A DNA stretch of 64,000 nucleotides from Sulfurimonas sp. (GTDB lineage Bacteria > Campylobacterota > Campylobacteria > Campylobacterales > Sulfurimonadaceae): positions 1 to 64,000 of the forward strand of contig JALSLR010000035.1 of NCBI GenBank assembly GCA_026988245.1, written 5' to 3'. Below are positions 20,787-33,555 of this stretch, piece by piece (positions within the stretch are counted from its first letter, which is position 1; every line of letters starts with the position of its first letter). The position numbers and the translations under genes were made by a program. The notes below the pieces were generated by a model. The model made no database searches and was not told the DNA's origin. It saw only the letters and a program-made list of their open reading frames with translations.

Positions 20787-21710
20787 ATGGATTTTGAATT
20801 TGCAGCAGAAGATGAAAAAGAAGAGCTCTCTTTAGAAGATAACTGGAAAGTATTAATAGCAGATGATGATGAAGATGTCCATAGATTTACAAAACTAGCC
20901 TTAAAGGGTTTTCTCTACGAAGGGAGAAAAATAGAATTTTTCGATACTTATAATGGAGATGAGACAGTTAAAGTTATAAAAGAAAACCCAAATATTGACT
21001 TACTTCTACTTGATGTAATCATGGATAGTGACGATGATGGTTTAATAACTGTAAAGAGAATTCGTCACGATTTAGAAAATACCTCTTTAAGAATCGTTTT
21101 ACGAACAGGACAGTCAGGTAATGCACCTGAGAGAGATGTTATAGTGAATTACGCTATAGATGATTATAAAGAGAAGACAGAACTTACTTCTACAAAACTT
21201 TTAACTACAGTAGTTACCTCACTTAGAGCTTCTCAACATCTAAAGATGATAGAAAGAAGCCGTCAAGGGCTTCTTTCTATCATTAAAGCATCTAAGTCTA
21301 TTTTTGAGATAAAGTCATTGATAGATTTTACCCAGGGTGTGTTGGTTCAGCTAACATCTCTTTTAAATATTCCTCATTCTACTTTGTACCAGTATGAGAT
21401 TAACGACACTTTATTTGCAACACTTCAAGATAAAGAATTTAAACTTATAGCTTCAAGTGGTAGATATGATAAAAGAGAGTTAGACCAAGAAGTGATAGAA
21501 TCTTTGAAAATGTCATATGAAAGAAAAGAAAGTTATGTTAATGATGATATATATGTTGGTTATTTTGAAGCAGGTAGTGAAAATATGATTTTCTTATATG
21601 TAGAGGGTTATTCAAAGCTACAAAAGGAAGATAAAGAGTTATTAGATATATTTTATGACAATATTTCAGTAGCATTTAAAAACGTTTCTAAGTTCAAGAA
21701 AATCCATTAA
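20787..21710 (+). CDS. Response regulator with DUF3369-type domain, no recognisable catalytic output domain
   Basis: REC-like WKVLIADDDEDVHRFTKLAL...LLLLDVIMD, DUF3369-like GxxAPERDVIVNYAIDDYKEKTELT. Confidence 0.82.
   Translation: MDFEFAAEDEKEELSLEDNWKVLIADDDEDVHRFTKLALKGFLYEGRKIEFFDTYNGDETVKVIKENPNIDLLLLDVIMDSDDDGLITVKRIRHDLENTSLRIVLRTGQSGNAPERDVIVNYAIDDYKEKTELTSTKLLTTVVTSLRASQHLKMIERSRQGLLSIIKASKSIFEIKSLIDFTQGVLVQLTSLLNIPHSTLYQYEINDTLFATLQDKEFKLIASSGRYDKRELDQEVIESLKMSYERKESYVNDDIYVGYFEAGSENMIFLYVEGYSKLQKEDKELLDIFYDNISVAFKNVSKFKKIH
21246..21283 (+). other. Intragenic perfect 16-bp hairpin, 6-nt loop
   Basis: ATGATAGAAAGAAGCC-gtcaag-GGCTTCTTTCTATCAT inside the response-regulator ORF. Confidence 0.85.
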
Positions 21711-21733
21711 ATAAAACTTAAAGATATTTTAGG

Positions 21734-21739
21734 TATAAT
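21734..21739 (+). promoter_or_regulatory. Candidate -10 element TATAAT upstream of rplU
   Basis: TTTAGGTATAATTCGCAAC; the same TTTAGGTATAAT occurs upstream of pal. Confidence 0.6.
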
Positions 21740-21782
21740 TCGCAACTTTTAAATAGAATTATGAAATGTGAAGGAATTGTAT

Positions 21783-22091
21783 ATGTACGCAATTATCAAA
21801 AATGGTGGTAAACAGTATAAAGTTCAAGAGGGCGATATCTTATTATTAGATAAAATGTCTTTAGAGCCTAAAGCTACTGTAGAAATCACTGAAGTGCTAG
21901 CTGTAAATGCTGGTGAACTTAAAGTTGGAGCTCCTTTTGTTAAAGGTGCTAAAGTTACTCTAGAAGTTATTAATGAAGGTCGTGATAAGAAAATTGTTAT
22001 TTTCAAAAAACGTCGTCGTAAAGACTCTAAGGTTAAAAGAGGTTTCAGAAGAGACTTTACTCGTGTTCGTATCACGAAAATCGCTGCTTAA
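21783..22091 (+). CDS. rplU: 50S ribosomal protein L21 (start corrected from ORF-track 21768)
   Basis: [24 protein letters not shown]. Confidence 0.96.
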   Translation: MYAIIKNGGKQYKVQEGDILLLDKMSLEPKATVEITEVLAVNAGELKVGAPFVKGAKVTLEVINEGRDKKIVIFKKRRRKDSKVKRGFRRDFTRVRITKIAA

Positions 22092-22119
22092 TTAGCAACT
22101 AAATTCAAGGAGATAAATT

Positions 22120-22377
22120 ATGGCACATAAAAAAGGTCAAGGTAGTACACAAAATAATCGTGACTCGGCTGGTAGAAGACTTGGTGTTAAGAAATATGGT
22201 GGAGAAACTGTTATCGCTGGTAACATCATCATTCGTCAACGTGGAACTAAAGTTCACCCAGGTACAAATGTAGGAATGGGCAAAGACCATACTATATTTG
22301 CATTAACTGATGGTGTAGTTACTTTTGAGCGTAAAGATAAAAAACGTCAAAAAGTTTCAGTTTTACCTGCTTCATAA
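22120..22377 (+). CDS. rpmA: 50S ribosomal protein L27
   Basis: [29 protein letters not shown]. Confidence 0.97.
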   Translation: MAHKKGQGSTQNNRDSAGRRLGVKKYGGETVIAGNIIIRQRGTKVHPGTNVGMGKDHTIFALTDGVVTFERKDKKRQKVSVLPAS

Positions 22378-22388
22378 TTCTGCTTTAA

Positions 22389-22420
22389 ATACTTAGGTTT
22401 TTACCTAAGTATATTTTTTT
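22389..22420 (+). terminator. Rho-independent terminator after rpmA
   Basis: ACTTAGGT-tttt-ACCTAAGT stem followed by ATATTTTTTTT. Confidence 0.85.
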
Positions 22421-22518
22421 TACTTCAATTTACTTTTATGCTTAGTCAATTTTAAATACTTAACAATTTATTTTTATAGTTACAATAGTGAATTTTTAAA
22501 TATTTCAAGGATTAGCAA

Positions 22519-23619
22519 ATGTTCACAGATAGCGTCGAATTAACAGTATCATCAGGTAAAGGTGGAGAGGGTTGTGTATCTTTTCGTCGTGAAAAGTTTG
22601 TTTTAAATGGTGGCCCTAATGGTGGAGATGGTGGACGAGGTGGAGATATCTACTTTAAGTGCGATAACAATACGCATACACTTTCTCACTTTCAGCGTAA
22701 GATGCACATCAAAGCAGAGAAGGGACAGCCTGGTGAACCATCAAACTGTAGTGGAAAATCTGGTGCGAAAAAAATCATCATAGTACCACCTGGTACTCAA
22801 ATTATTGATACTGAGAGTGGAGAAGTTCTTTTTGATATGCTAAAAGATGGTCAAATCGAAGAGTTTATTAAAGGTGGTAAAGGTGGACTTGGAAATACCC
22901 ACTTTAAATCTTCTACAAAACAGCGTCCAACTTATGCACAGCCTGGTGAAAAAGGTGAAACGCGTTCTTTAAAATTAGATTTAAAGCTTATTGCTGATGT
23001 TGGACTAGTTGGGTTTCCAAATGTTGGAAAGTCAACACTTATCTCTACTGTTTCAAATGCTCGTCCTGAGATAGCTAACTATGAGTTTACAACGCTGACT
23101 CCAAAACTTGGACAAGTAAATATAGGTGATTTTGAATCCTTTATAATGGCAGATATCCCTGGTATAATAGGTGGTGCACATGAAGGAAAAGGTCTTGGAA
23201 TTCAGTTTTTAAGACATATAGAGCGTACTAAGACACTTCTTTATATGGTTGATTTAGCTTCATATCGAGAATTAAAAGAGCAAATTGAGGTTTTAAAAGA
23301 TGAGATAGCTTCATTTTCAGATGTTTTAGGAAAATCTAACTATGCTATAGCACTAACTCGTGTTGATTTAATTGCACCAGATGAGATAGAAGGACTGGTT
23401 GAAAGCTTTTTAGACTTAATTGGACTAAAAAGAACTCATAAAAATCAATTTAATCTTGATGAGTCTATACCTTATTATATACAAGATGAAGCAGATGCTA
23501 CATTAGGGTATGATAATACTTTACCCTATTGCGTAGTACCAATATCTTCAGCGATAAATAAAAATATAGAGCCTTTAAAAAATGCTTTGTTTAACTTAGT
23601 TCAAACTAACAGAAAATAA
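22519..23619 (+). CDS. obgE: GTPase Obg
   Basis: GKGGEGCVSFRREKFV, GFPNVGKSTLIS, ADIPGIIGGAHEGKGLG. Confidence 0.97.
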   Translation: MFTDSVELTVSSGKGGEGCVSFRREKFVLNGGPNGGDGGRGGDIYFKCDNNTHTLSHFQRKMHIKAEKGQPGEPSNCSGKSGAKKIIIVPPGTQIIDTESGEVLFDMLKDGQIEEFIKGGKGGLGNTHFKSSTKQRPTYAQPGEKGETRSLKLDLKLIADVGLVGFPNVGKSTLISTVSNARPEIANYEFTTLTPKLGQVNIGDFESFIMADIPGIIGGAHEGKGLGIQFLRHIERTKTLLYMVDLASYRELKEQIEVLKDEIASFSDVLGKSNYAIALTRVDLIAPDEIEGLVESFLDLIGLKRTHKNQFNLDESIPYYIQDEADATLGYDNTLPYCVVPISSAINKNIEPLKNALFNLVQTNRK

Positions 23620-23623
23620 AAAT

Positions 23624-24532
23624 ATGCGTATCATCTTTATGGGTACGCCCGATTATGCAGAGGCTATTTTACAAAGAATTATAGATACAACAGGGATGGA
23701 TGTTGTCGCGGTTTATACGCAACCAGATAAACCAGTTGGTCGTAAAAAAGTTATGACACCTCCTTGTGTTAAGAAACTTGCTTTAGAAAATAATATAGAT
23801 GTATATCAGCCAACTCGTCTTCGTGATAGAGAAACGGTTGAGGCACTATTGAAGATAAAATGCGACTATATAATAGTAGCCGCATATGGACAGATTCTTC
23901 CCCGAGCTATATTAGATTATGCACCATGTATTAACCTTCATGCTTCAATACTTCCTGCTTATCGCGGTGCTAGTCCAATCCAACAGTCATTACTTAATGA
24001 TGATAAAAAAACCGGTGTAACTGCTATGATGATGGAAGAGGGTTTAGATACTGGAGATATTATCAAGATTGAAGAGTTTGATATACCAAAGACTATGATT
24101 GTTGGAGAACTCTTTGATGCTTTGACTAAGATAGCAAGTAGCTTGACTATAGAAGTATTACAAAATTTTAAAATGTATAGCCCTTCTACACAGGATGAGT
24201 CCTTAGCATCATATTGTTCTAAGGTAAGTAAGGAAGATGGCAAAGTAGAATTTCTTGATGCTAAAGAGATATATTCTAAATATAGAGCGTACACCCCATG
24301 GCCTGGGATTTATTTAGATTCAGGTTTAAAGTTGAAAAATATAGAGCTTATTGAAAAGTGCAGTGAAAATGATGCTGGTGTTATTTTAGCTGTTGAAAAA
24401 AACTACATAGTGGTTGGTTGCTCAAAAGGTACGATTAAAATTAACAGAGTGCAACCAAAGTCAAAAAAAGAGATGGATATATCTTCTTATATAAATGGTA
24501 AAAGATTAACTATTGCAGATTATTTATCTTAA
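23624..24532 (+). CDS. fmt: Methionyl-tRNA formyltransferase
   Basis: MRIIFMGTPDYAE, INLHASILPAYRGASPIQ. Confidence 0.97.
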   Translation: MRIIFMGTPDYAEAILQRIIDTTGMDVVAVYTQPDKPVGRKKVMTPPCVKKLALENNIDVYQPTRLRDRETVEALLKIKCDYIIVAAYGQILPRAILDYAPCINLHASILPAYRGASPIQQSLLNDDKKTGVTAMMMEEGLDTGDIIKIEEFDIPKTMIVGELFDALTKIASSLTIEVLQNFKMYSPSTQDESLASYCSKVSKEDGKVEFLDAKEIYSKYRAYTPWPGIYLDSGLKLKNIELIEKCSENDAGVILAVEKNYIVVGCSKGTIKINRVQPKSKKEMDISSYINGKRLTIADYLS

Positions 24533-25148
24533 GAGTATAGATTCAACTCAAACATATTTAAAATCTAGGATACAAACAAAAGAACTACAAGCTCCAGTAG
24601 CAGTTGTAGCAGATATACAGACAAATGGACTAGGCTCAAGAGATAATACTTGGCGTAGCTATGAGGGTAATTTATTTTTATCCTTTGCTATAAAGTTGAA
24701 ATCATTACCAAAAGATTTGAAACTTGAGTCTGCATCTATATATCTTGCATATATCTTAAAAGAGACCTTAGAAAATCTTTATTCAAAAGTGTTTTTAAAG
24801 TGGCCAAATGATTTTATGATTGAAGATAAAAAAATAGGTGGAATGATTACAAATATAGTTGATGACACTCTTATTTGTGGAGTTGGTCTTAATCTACTCA
24901 CAGCACCAAAAGAATTTAATATATTAGATATCAAGATAGATAAAAAAACGTTATTAGATAAGTATTTTAAGAATTTAGAAAATAATCTCTCATGGAAGCA
25001 AATATTTAGCAAATATGAGTTAGAATTTTATGGTAATAAGTTTTTTTACACACATAATAATAATCATAAGATTTCATTGAAAGATGCCAAGCTTGAAGAA
25101 GATGGTTCGATACTAATTAATGGCGAGAGGATACATAGCTTAAGATGA
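24513..25148 (+). CDS. birA: Biotin--[acetyl-CoA-carboxylase] ligase
   Basis: DIQTNGLGSRDNTWRS, KWPNDFMIEDKKIGGMI; overlaps fmt. Confidence 0.92.
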   Translation: MQIIYLKSIDSTQTYLKSRIQTKELQAPVAVVADIQTNGLGSRDNTWRSYEGNLFLSFAIKLKSLPKDLKLESASIYLAYILKETLENLYSKVFLKWPNDFMIEDKKIGGMITNIVDDTLICGVGLNLLTAPKEFNILDIKIDKKTLLDKYFKNLENNLSWKQIFSKYELEFYGNKFFYTHNNNHKISLKDAKLEEDGSILINGERIHSLR

Positions 25149-25927
25149 GTGAAGTAATAGTAATAGCAAATCAAAAAGGTGGAGTTGGTAAAACAACTAC
25201 TGCTGTCAATTTAGCAGCTTCACTTGCTGTTGCAGAGAAAAAAGTGCTTTTAATCGACTCTGATCCTCAGGCAAATGCTACTACATCTTTGGGATTTCAT
25301 AGAAATGATTATGAATTTAACATATATCATGTGTTAATAGGTACAAAAAAACTAAAAGACATTATCTTAAAATCTGATTTGCCTACACTTCATCTCGCTC
25401 CATCAAATATTGGTCTTGTTGGAATTGAAAAAGAATACTATGATGCAGATAAAGCTAAAGGTCGTGAGTTGGTTCTTAAAAATGCGATTGCTAATGTAAA
25501 AAAAGATTATGATTACATCATCATTGATTCACCTCCAGCCCTTGGACCAATGACTATTAACGCACTCTCCGCATCTAACTCTGTAATCATTCCCATCCAA
25601 TGCGAGTTTTTTGCATTAGAGGGTTTAGCTCAGCTTTTAAATACAGTGAAACTAGTTCGCAAATCTATTAATCCAAAGTTAATTATTAAAGGTTTTGTTC
25701 CCACTATGTTTAGTGCTCAAAATAACCTTTCCAAGCAAGTGTTTGCAGACTTAAGACAACATTTTAATACGAAACTTTTTCGTGATCTACAAGATAACAT
25801 TATAGTAGTACCAAGAAACGTTAAGTTAGCAGAGGCTCCATCCTTTGGAAAACCTGCAATCCTTTATGATGTACAGTCAGCTGGATCAGCTGCATATCAA
25901 GATTTAGCAAAAGCTGTTATTGCCTAA
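25145..25927 (+). CDS. parA: Chromosome partitioning ATPase ParA/Soj
   Basis: ANQKGGVGKTTTAVNLAASLA. Confidence 0.96.
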   Translation: MSEVIVIANQKGGVGKTTTAVNLAASLAVAEKKVLLIDSDPQANATTSLGFHRNDYEFNIYHVLIGTKKLKDIILKSDLPTLHLAPSNIGLVGIEKEYYDADKAKGRELVLKNAIANVKKDYDYIIIDSPPALGPMTINALSASNSVIIPIQCEFFALEGLAQLLNTVKLVRKSINPKLIIKGFVPTMFSAQNNLSKQVFADLRQHFNTKLFRDLQDNIIVVPRNVKLAEAPSFGKPAILYDVQSAGSAAYQDLAKAVIA

Positions 25928-26778
25928 TGAAGTCACAAAAACTTGGACGAGGCTTAGATGCTCTTTTGGGAGAGATAGATGAAGCTTATGATAATGAAGG
26001 CTCATTAAAAGATTCAATTTTAGAAGTCAACTTAAAAGATATCCGTCCTAATCCTTATCAGCCAAGAAAATACTTTAATGAGTCATCACTACAAGAACTA
26101 GCAGAATCAATTAAAGAAGATGGTCTTCTTCAGCCAATAGTTTTAAGTGAAGACATAGATGGATATGTACTTATAGCTGGTGAAAGACGTTTTCGTGCAT
26201 CTAAGCTTATGAAGCTAAAAACTATACGGGCTATCATCTTGAATTCTGATGAACAAAAGATGCGTCAGTTTGCCCTGATAGAAAATATTCAACGTGATGA
26301 ACTTAACTCAGTTGAGTTAGCCTTAGCTTATGGAGAGTTGTTAAAACTTCATGAGCTCACACAAGAACAACTAGCAAGTAAAATTCATAAAAGTCGTACG
26401 CATATTACAAACACAATTAGACTATTGCAACTTTCTTCAAGAACCCAAAAAGCAATAGTAGAAAAAAAAATATCAGCAGGACATGCTAAAGTACTTGTTG
26501 GACTTGATGAAAAACAACAGCAAGTGATGGTAAATTCGATAGTTGGGCAAAAATTAAGTGTTCGTGAAGTTGAAGCGATGATTAAAAGTATGAAAAATGA
26601 TAAAGTCGTGACAACATCTACAACTAAAAAAACTCTAAAATCTTTAAACTTTGTAAATATCCAAAGTAAATTTGATAATCTTGGTTTTAAGGTGAAAAGC
26701 TCTCAAAATAGGTTAACTATAGAGTTCAAAGATGACTCAGAAGTAGAAAAACTTCTCACTTATTTAAACAATCTATAA
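25927..26778 (+). CDS. parB: ParB family chromosome partitioning protein
   Basis: RPNPYQPRKYFNESSLQELAESIKEDGLLQPI, GERRFRASKL. Confidence 0.96.
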   Translation: MKSQKLGRGLDALLGEIDEAYDNEGSLKDSILEVNLKDIRPNPYQPRKYFNESSLQELAESIKEDGLLQPIVLSEDIDGYVLIAGERRFRASKLMKLKTIRAIILNSDEQKMRQFALIENIQRDELNSVELALAYGELLKLHELTQEQLASKIHKSRTHITNTIRLLQLSSRTQKAIVEKKISAGHAKVLVGLDEKQQQVMVNSIVGQKLSVREVEAMIKSMKNDKVVTTSTTKKTLKSLNFVNIQSKFDNLGFKVKSSQNRLTIEFKDDSEVEKLLTYLNNL

Positions 26779-26857
26779 AAATTATAAATATTCCTTCTTA
26801 CTTTAACTAAAGTTTCAATTTTATCATTGTATAATGGCGCAACTTTTAGGAGGTGCT

Positions 26858-27280
26858 ATGTTAGATATTAATCCAATATTGCTAATAGCTACATTTATTG
26901 TGTTTATGACACTTATTGTTACCCTTAACAGTTGGCTCTATAATCCATTGTTTGCTTTTATGAATAAAAGAGATGATGACATCAAAAGGGACTTACAAAA
27001 AGTAGGTTCAAATGATGATGAAATCAACTCTATTAATGCAAAAGCACAACAGATAGTTATGGATGCTAAACTGGAAGTTGCAACACTAAGAGAAAAAGTA
27101 ATCGCAGATGCTAAAGAATTAGCAGATAGTAAGATTGAAGCTAGACGAGCAGAACTCGCTAGCGAGTATTTAGAGTTTGAAAAATCTCTAGATGAACAAA
27201 AACAACAACTTGAGAGTGATATAAAAGCTCAAGTTCCTGTTTTCAAAGATGCACTAGATGCTAAATTTAGTCAAATATAA
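26858..27280 (+). CDS. atpF': F0F1 ATP synthase subunit B' (start corrected from 26834)
   Basis: MLDINPILLIATFIVFMTLIVTLNSWLYNPL; the track start at 26834 falls within a TATAAT (26830-26835). Confidence 0.88.
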   Translation: MLDINPILLIATFIVFMTLIVTLNSWLYNPLFAFMNKRDDDIKRDLQKVGSNDDEINSINAKAQQIVMDAKLEVATLREKVIADAKELADSKIEARRAELASEYLEFEKSLDEQKQQLESDIKAQVPVFKDALDAKFSQI

Positions 27281-27289
27281 GGATGTATA

Positions 27290-27799
27290 ATGAATAAAAT
27301 TTTACTGTTATTATTAACTGTATCTACATATGCATTAGCATCTGGACATGAAGGTGGCACTGATATAGTACAACGTACTGTTAACTTTGCTTTATTTGCT
27401 GGTCTTATTTGGTACCTAGTGGCAGAACCAGCAAAAAACTTTTTTGCTGGTAGAAGTAAGGCAATAGCAGATGAGTTGCAAAAAGTTCAAGATAAGTTAA
27501 AAGAGACTGCAAATCTTAAAAAAGAAGCTACTGCAAAAGTTTCAGAGGCAAATAAATTTGCTGAAGAGCTTTTAGTGACATCTAAAAAAGAAAACAAAAT
27601 CTTAAATGACAATATCATGGCTCAATGTGAAAATGACTTAGAAGTTATTTCTAAACAACTTGAAGTTCAGATGGTATTTGAACAGCGTAAAATGATACGT
27701 CAAGTCGTCGAAAACACTCTTAATGAAGTTTTATCTGATGCAAGTAATGGTTTTGATAAAAAAGCTATGGCTCAAGTTATTTTAAAGAAGGTGGCTTAA
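27290..27799 (+). CDS. atpF: F0F1 ATP synthase subunit B
   Basis: TM plus long charged helix; position in atp operon. Confidence 0.92.
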   Translation: MNKILLLLLTVSTYALASGHEGGTDIVQRTVNFALFAGLIWYLVAEPAKNFFAGRSKAIADELQKVQDKLKETANLKKEATAKVSEANKFAEELLVTSKKENKILNDNIMAQCENDLEVISKQLEVQMVFEQRKMIRQVVENTLNEVLSDASNGFDKKAMAQVILKKVA

Positions 27800-27800
27800 T

Positions 27801-28334
27801 ATGAGTGATTTAATTGCAAAAAGATATATTAAGGCTCTTAAACAAGATACAAATGCAAAAGACCTTAAAGCTATAGTAGATATATTTTCTGAATTAGCTC
27901 TGTCATTTAAGAATGAAAAATTCACAAATATTATCAATAACCCAAGTGTAAAACCAGAAGATAAAACAAACATTTTATTGGATGCCGTAAAGTCAGCAAA
28001 GTCTGATACTTTAAATAATCTAATTAAGCTTTTAAGTGAGCATAAACGTTTAAATATTATCCCTGCAATTGCAACTGAATTAAAAAAAGATTTAGCTAGA
28101 ACTAGTAAAAGTTTTACGGGTGTTGTGTATAGTGATGAAAAGATTACTGCAAAAGTTATTAAGGATCTTAGTACTGAATTGGGTGCAAAATATGACTCAA
28201 AAATCAGTTTAGAGTTTGTTTTAAATGACTTTAATGGTATCAAAGTTGACGTTGAAGATTTAGGGATTGAAATTAACTTTTCAAAAACAAGAATCAACAA
28301 TCAAATAATAGAACATATTGTTAAAGCAATATAA
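27801..28334 (+). CDS. atpH: F0F1 ATP synthase subunit delta
   Basis: [13 protein letters not shown]; operon position. Confidence 0.93.
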   Translation: MSDLIAKRYIKALKQDTNAKDLKAIVDIFSELALSFKNEKFTNIINNPSVKPEDKTNILLDAVKSAKSDTLNNLIKLLSEHKRLNIIPAIATELKKDLARTSKSFTGVVYSDEKITAKVIKDLSTELGAKYDSKISLEFVLNDFNGIKVDVEDLGIEINFSKTRINNQIIEHIVKAI

Positions 28335-28354
28335 ATCATGAGAGGAGATGTGTA

Positions 28355-29872
28355 GTGGTAGCTAAAATTCAAGCTGATGAAATCAGCTCAATAATTAAAG
28401 AACGTATTGATAATTTTGAACTAAATGTTGATATAAATGAGACAGGTAAGATTGTTTCTTATGCAGATGGTGTTGCTCAAGTTTACGGACTGAGTAATGT
28501 AATGGCAGGGGAAATGGTTGAATTCGAAGATGGCATCAAAGGTTTAGTGATGAACCTTGAAGAAAGTGCTGTTGGTGTTGTTATCCTTGGTTCAGGTGAA
28601 AACCTAAAAGAGGGTATGAGCGTTAAAAGACTAGGTAAGCTTCTTCGTGTACCAGTTGGTGATGCTTTACTTGGGCGCGTTGTAAATGCACTAGGTGAGC
28701 CTATAGATGGTAAGGGTCCAATTGAATCAACTGAGAGTCGTTTTGTTGAGGAGAAAGCACCTGGTATCATGAACCGTAAATCTGTTCATGAGCCTTTAGC
28801 AACTGGTATTAAAGCTATTGATGCTCTAGTTCCAATTGGTCGTGGTCAACGTGAGCTTATCATTGGTGACAGACAAACTGGTAAAACTACAGTAGCTATA
28901 GATGCTATCATTAACCAAAAGGGTAATGGTGTTGTTTGTATCTATGTTGCTATCGGTCAAAAAGAATCAACTGTAGCACAAATTGTTCGTCGCTTAGAGG
29001 AACACGGTGCAATGGAATATACTATCGTTGTATCTTCTACAGCTGCCGAAGCTGCTGCACTTCAATTTTTAGCACCTTATACTGGTGTTACAATGGGTGA
29101 GTACTTCCGTGACTCAGCTAGACATGGTCTGATTGTATATGATGATTTATCTAAGCATGCAGTTGCGTATCGTGAAATGTCACTTATCCTTCGTCGTCCT
29201 CCAGGTCGTGAAGCATATCCAGGTGATGTTTTTTATGTTCACTCTCGTTTACTTGAGCGTGCTGCAAAATTATGTGATGAAGATGGAGCTGGTTCATTAA
29301 CTGCTCTTCCTATTATTGAAACACAAGCTGGTGATGTTGCGGCATATATTCCAACAAATGTTATCTCTATTACAGATGGTCAGATTTTCTTAGAAACTGA
29401 ACTATTTAACTCGGGTGTACGTCCAGCGATTAACGTTGGTCTTTCTGTATCTCGTGTTGGAGGGGCTGCGCAGATAAAAGCTACTAAGCAAGTTGCTGGT
29501 ACTTTAAGACTTGACCTTGCTCAGTATCGTGAACTTCAAGCCTTTGCTCAGTTTGCATCTGATCTTGATGAAACTTCTCGTAAACAACTTGAACGTGGAC
29601 AAAGAATGGTAGAGGTTCTTAAACAAGGTCCTTTTTCTCCGCTTTCTGCTGAGAAACAAGTTCTTATTATTTTTGCTGGTAATGAAGGTTTCTTAGATGA
29701 TATGGACGCTTCTAACGTTGTTAGATTTGAAGCTGAAATGTATCCGTTTATCGAAGCTAGTTATCCTCAGATTTTTGAAAACATTAGAAGTGCTTCAAAA
29801 GTTGATGATGATACTAAAGCAATAATGCTCAAAGCACTTGAAGAATTCAAAGCTTCTTTTGTAGTAGCTTAA
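28355..29872 (+). CDS. atpA: F0F1 ATP synthase subunit alpha (GTG start)
   Basis: [42 protein letters not shown]. Confidence 0.98.
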   Translation: MVAKIQADEISSIIKERIDNFELNVDINETGKIVSYADGVAQVYGLSNVMAGEMVEFEDGIKGLVMNLEESAVGVVILGSGENLKEGMSVKRLGKLLRVPVGDALLGRVVNALGEPIDGKGPIESTESRFVEEKAPGIMNRKSVHEPLATGIKAIDALVPIGRGQRELIIGDRQTGKTTVAIDAIINQKGNGVVCIYVAIGQKESTVAQIVRRLEEHGAMEYTIVVSSTAAEAAALQFLAPYTGVTMGEYFRDSARHGLIVYDDLSKHAVAYREMSLILRRPPGREAYPGDVFYVHSRLLERAAKLCDEDGAGSLTALPIIETQAGDVAAYIPTNVISITDGQIFLETELFNSGVRPAINVGLSVSRVGGAAQIKATKQVAGTLRLDLAQYRELQAFAQFASDLDETSRKQLERGQRMVEVLKQGPFSPLSAEKQVLIIFAGNEGFLDDMDASNVVRFEAEMYPFIEASYPQIFENIRSASKVDDDTKAIMLKALEEFKASFVVA

Positions 29873-29882
29873 GGATTAAACT

Positions 29883-32173
<2,291 letters not shown>

Positions 32174-32195
32174 TCAATAAATACAAAGGACTCTA

Positions 32196-32588
32196 ATGGA
32201 TACGTTTAAATTAGAAATCATAACTCCTAATGGTGAAATCTTTAATGATAAAGCACTTAGTGTAACTCTTCCTGGTGAAGAGGGCGAGTTTGGTGTTCTT
32301 GCACATCACTCATCAGTTTCAACTTTACTTGAGGCTGGTGTTGTAGATATTGAAAAAGAAGATAAAACAATTGAGTCAGTTTTAATCAACTGGGGTGTTG
32401 TTCAAGTTGATGAAACAAAAGTGGTTGTTTTAGTTGAGGGTGCTGTCGCTATTCGTGGTGAAAGTGAAAGTGCAATAGCAACTGCTCTTGAAGAAGCTAA
32501 AACTCTTGTTAAAAGCATTGAAGATGCTGGTCAAGCTATCGCTTCTGTGTCAGCTAAACTAGAAAATGCAGCTCAAAGACTTATATAG
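32196..32588 (+). CDS. atpC: F0F1 ATP synthase subunit epsilon
   Basis: LEIITPNGEIFNDKALSVTLPGEEGEFGVLAHHS. Confidence 0.97.
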   Translation: MDTFKLEIITPNGEIFNDKALSVTLPGEEGEFGVLAHHSSVSTLLEAGVVDIEKEDKTIESVLINWGVVQVDETKVVVLVEGAVAIRGESESAIATALEEAKTLVKSIEDAGQAIASVSAKLENAAQRLI

Positions 32589-32593
32589 CAAAT

Positions 32594-33160
32594 ATGATAA
32601 ATCAATTATTAGATTTTTATCTTAAAAGTCATCCAGTTACAATTGGAGTATTAGTTATGTTAGCTGCGTACTTCATTATTTTAAATTGGGTATTTTTTTA
32701 CCGATATTTTTCTTTAAATAGCTGGCTCCAAGAGGAGTCTAGCTCATTTGAGAGTTTACTTCTTGGTGCATCTAATGTGAGTGAGCGCTCATTTTTGTAC
32801 AAGTTTGTAAGATCTAGTACAGTAGTGAAAAAAGAGGTATTAGATTTGGGGATGTTAGCAGCTACAAAAGAAGCTACTAAGGGTCTTTCTTTAATATCTG
32901 TTTTTTCATCTACAACCCCTTTTATAGGTTTATTTGGTACAGTAGTATCTATTCTTGATACCTTTAGTCATATTGGTCAAACTACTGGAGGTATGTCAAT
33001 TATCTCTTCTGGTGTTTCAGACGCTCTAGTAGCAACTGCCGCTGGTATCTTTGTAGCAATCTTTGCTTACACCTACCATCAAGCTCTTAAAAGAAAATCT
33101 TTTGAAGTTATAAACTTTTTACAGATGCAAAGTGACGCAGTACTATCTAAGAGAGATTAA
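32594..33160 (+). CDS. tolQ: MotA/TolQ/ExbB proton channel family protein
   Basis: TPFIGLFGTVVSILDTF, ISSGVSDALVATAAGIFVAIFA. Confidence 0.9.
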   Translation: MINQLLDFYLKSHPVTIGVLVMLAAYFIILNWVFFYRYFSLNSWLQEESSSFESLLLGASNVSERSFLYKFVRSSTVVKKEVLDLGMLAATKEATKGLSLISVFSSTTPFIGLFGTVVSILDTFSHIGQTTGGMSIISSGVSDALVATAAGIFVAIFAYTYHQALKRKSFEVINFLQMQSDAVLSKRD

Positions 33161-33162
33161 CA

Positions 33163-33555
33163 ATGCATTATGATTGGGATGAAAAACCAGATTTAAATAT
33201 CACTCCCTTAGTTGATATAATGCTAGTTCTTCTAGCTATTTTAATGGTTATCGCTCCAAACATAGTTTATGAAGAAAATATTAAACTTCCGCAAGGTTCT
33301 GCATCAAAACAAATTGAAAAGATTCCCCCAGTTCATATTGTTATTAAAAAAGATTTAACTTTAACTGTAAATAAAGATAACTTTCAAATCAACTCTTTTG
33401 AAGATAATTTTTATAAATATTCAAGAAGTTTAGACTTGAAATCAACAGTTATGATAAGTGCAGATAAATCACTGAAATATGGTGTTGTGATGCGAATACT
33501 AGGCGCTGTAAAACAATCAGGTTTTACTGAGGTTTCATTAGCTACCAATGGTTAA
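33163..33555 (+). CDS. tolR: ExbD/TolR family protein
   Basis: DLNITPLVDIMLVLLAILMV. Confidence 0.92.
   Translation: MHYDWDEKPDLNITPLVDIMLVLLAILMVIAPNIVYEENIKLPQGSASKQIEKIPPVHIVIKKDLTLTVNKDNFQINSFEDNFYKYSRSLDLKSTVMISADKSLKYGVVMRILGAVKQSGFTEVSLATNG

Noticed and set aside
27782-28300. 172-aa minus ORF over atpH
   Set aside because: Antisense of atpH; translation lacks domain signatures.
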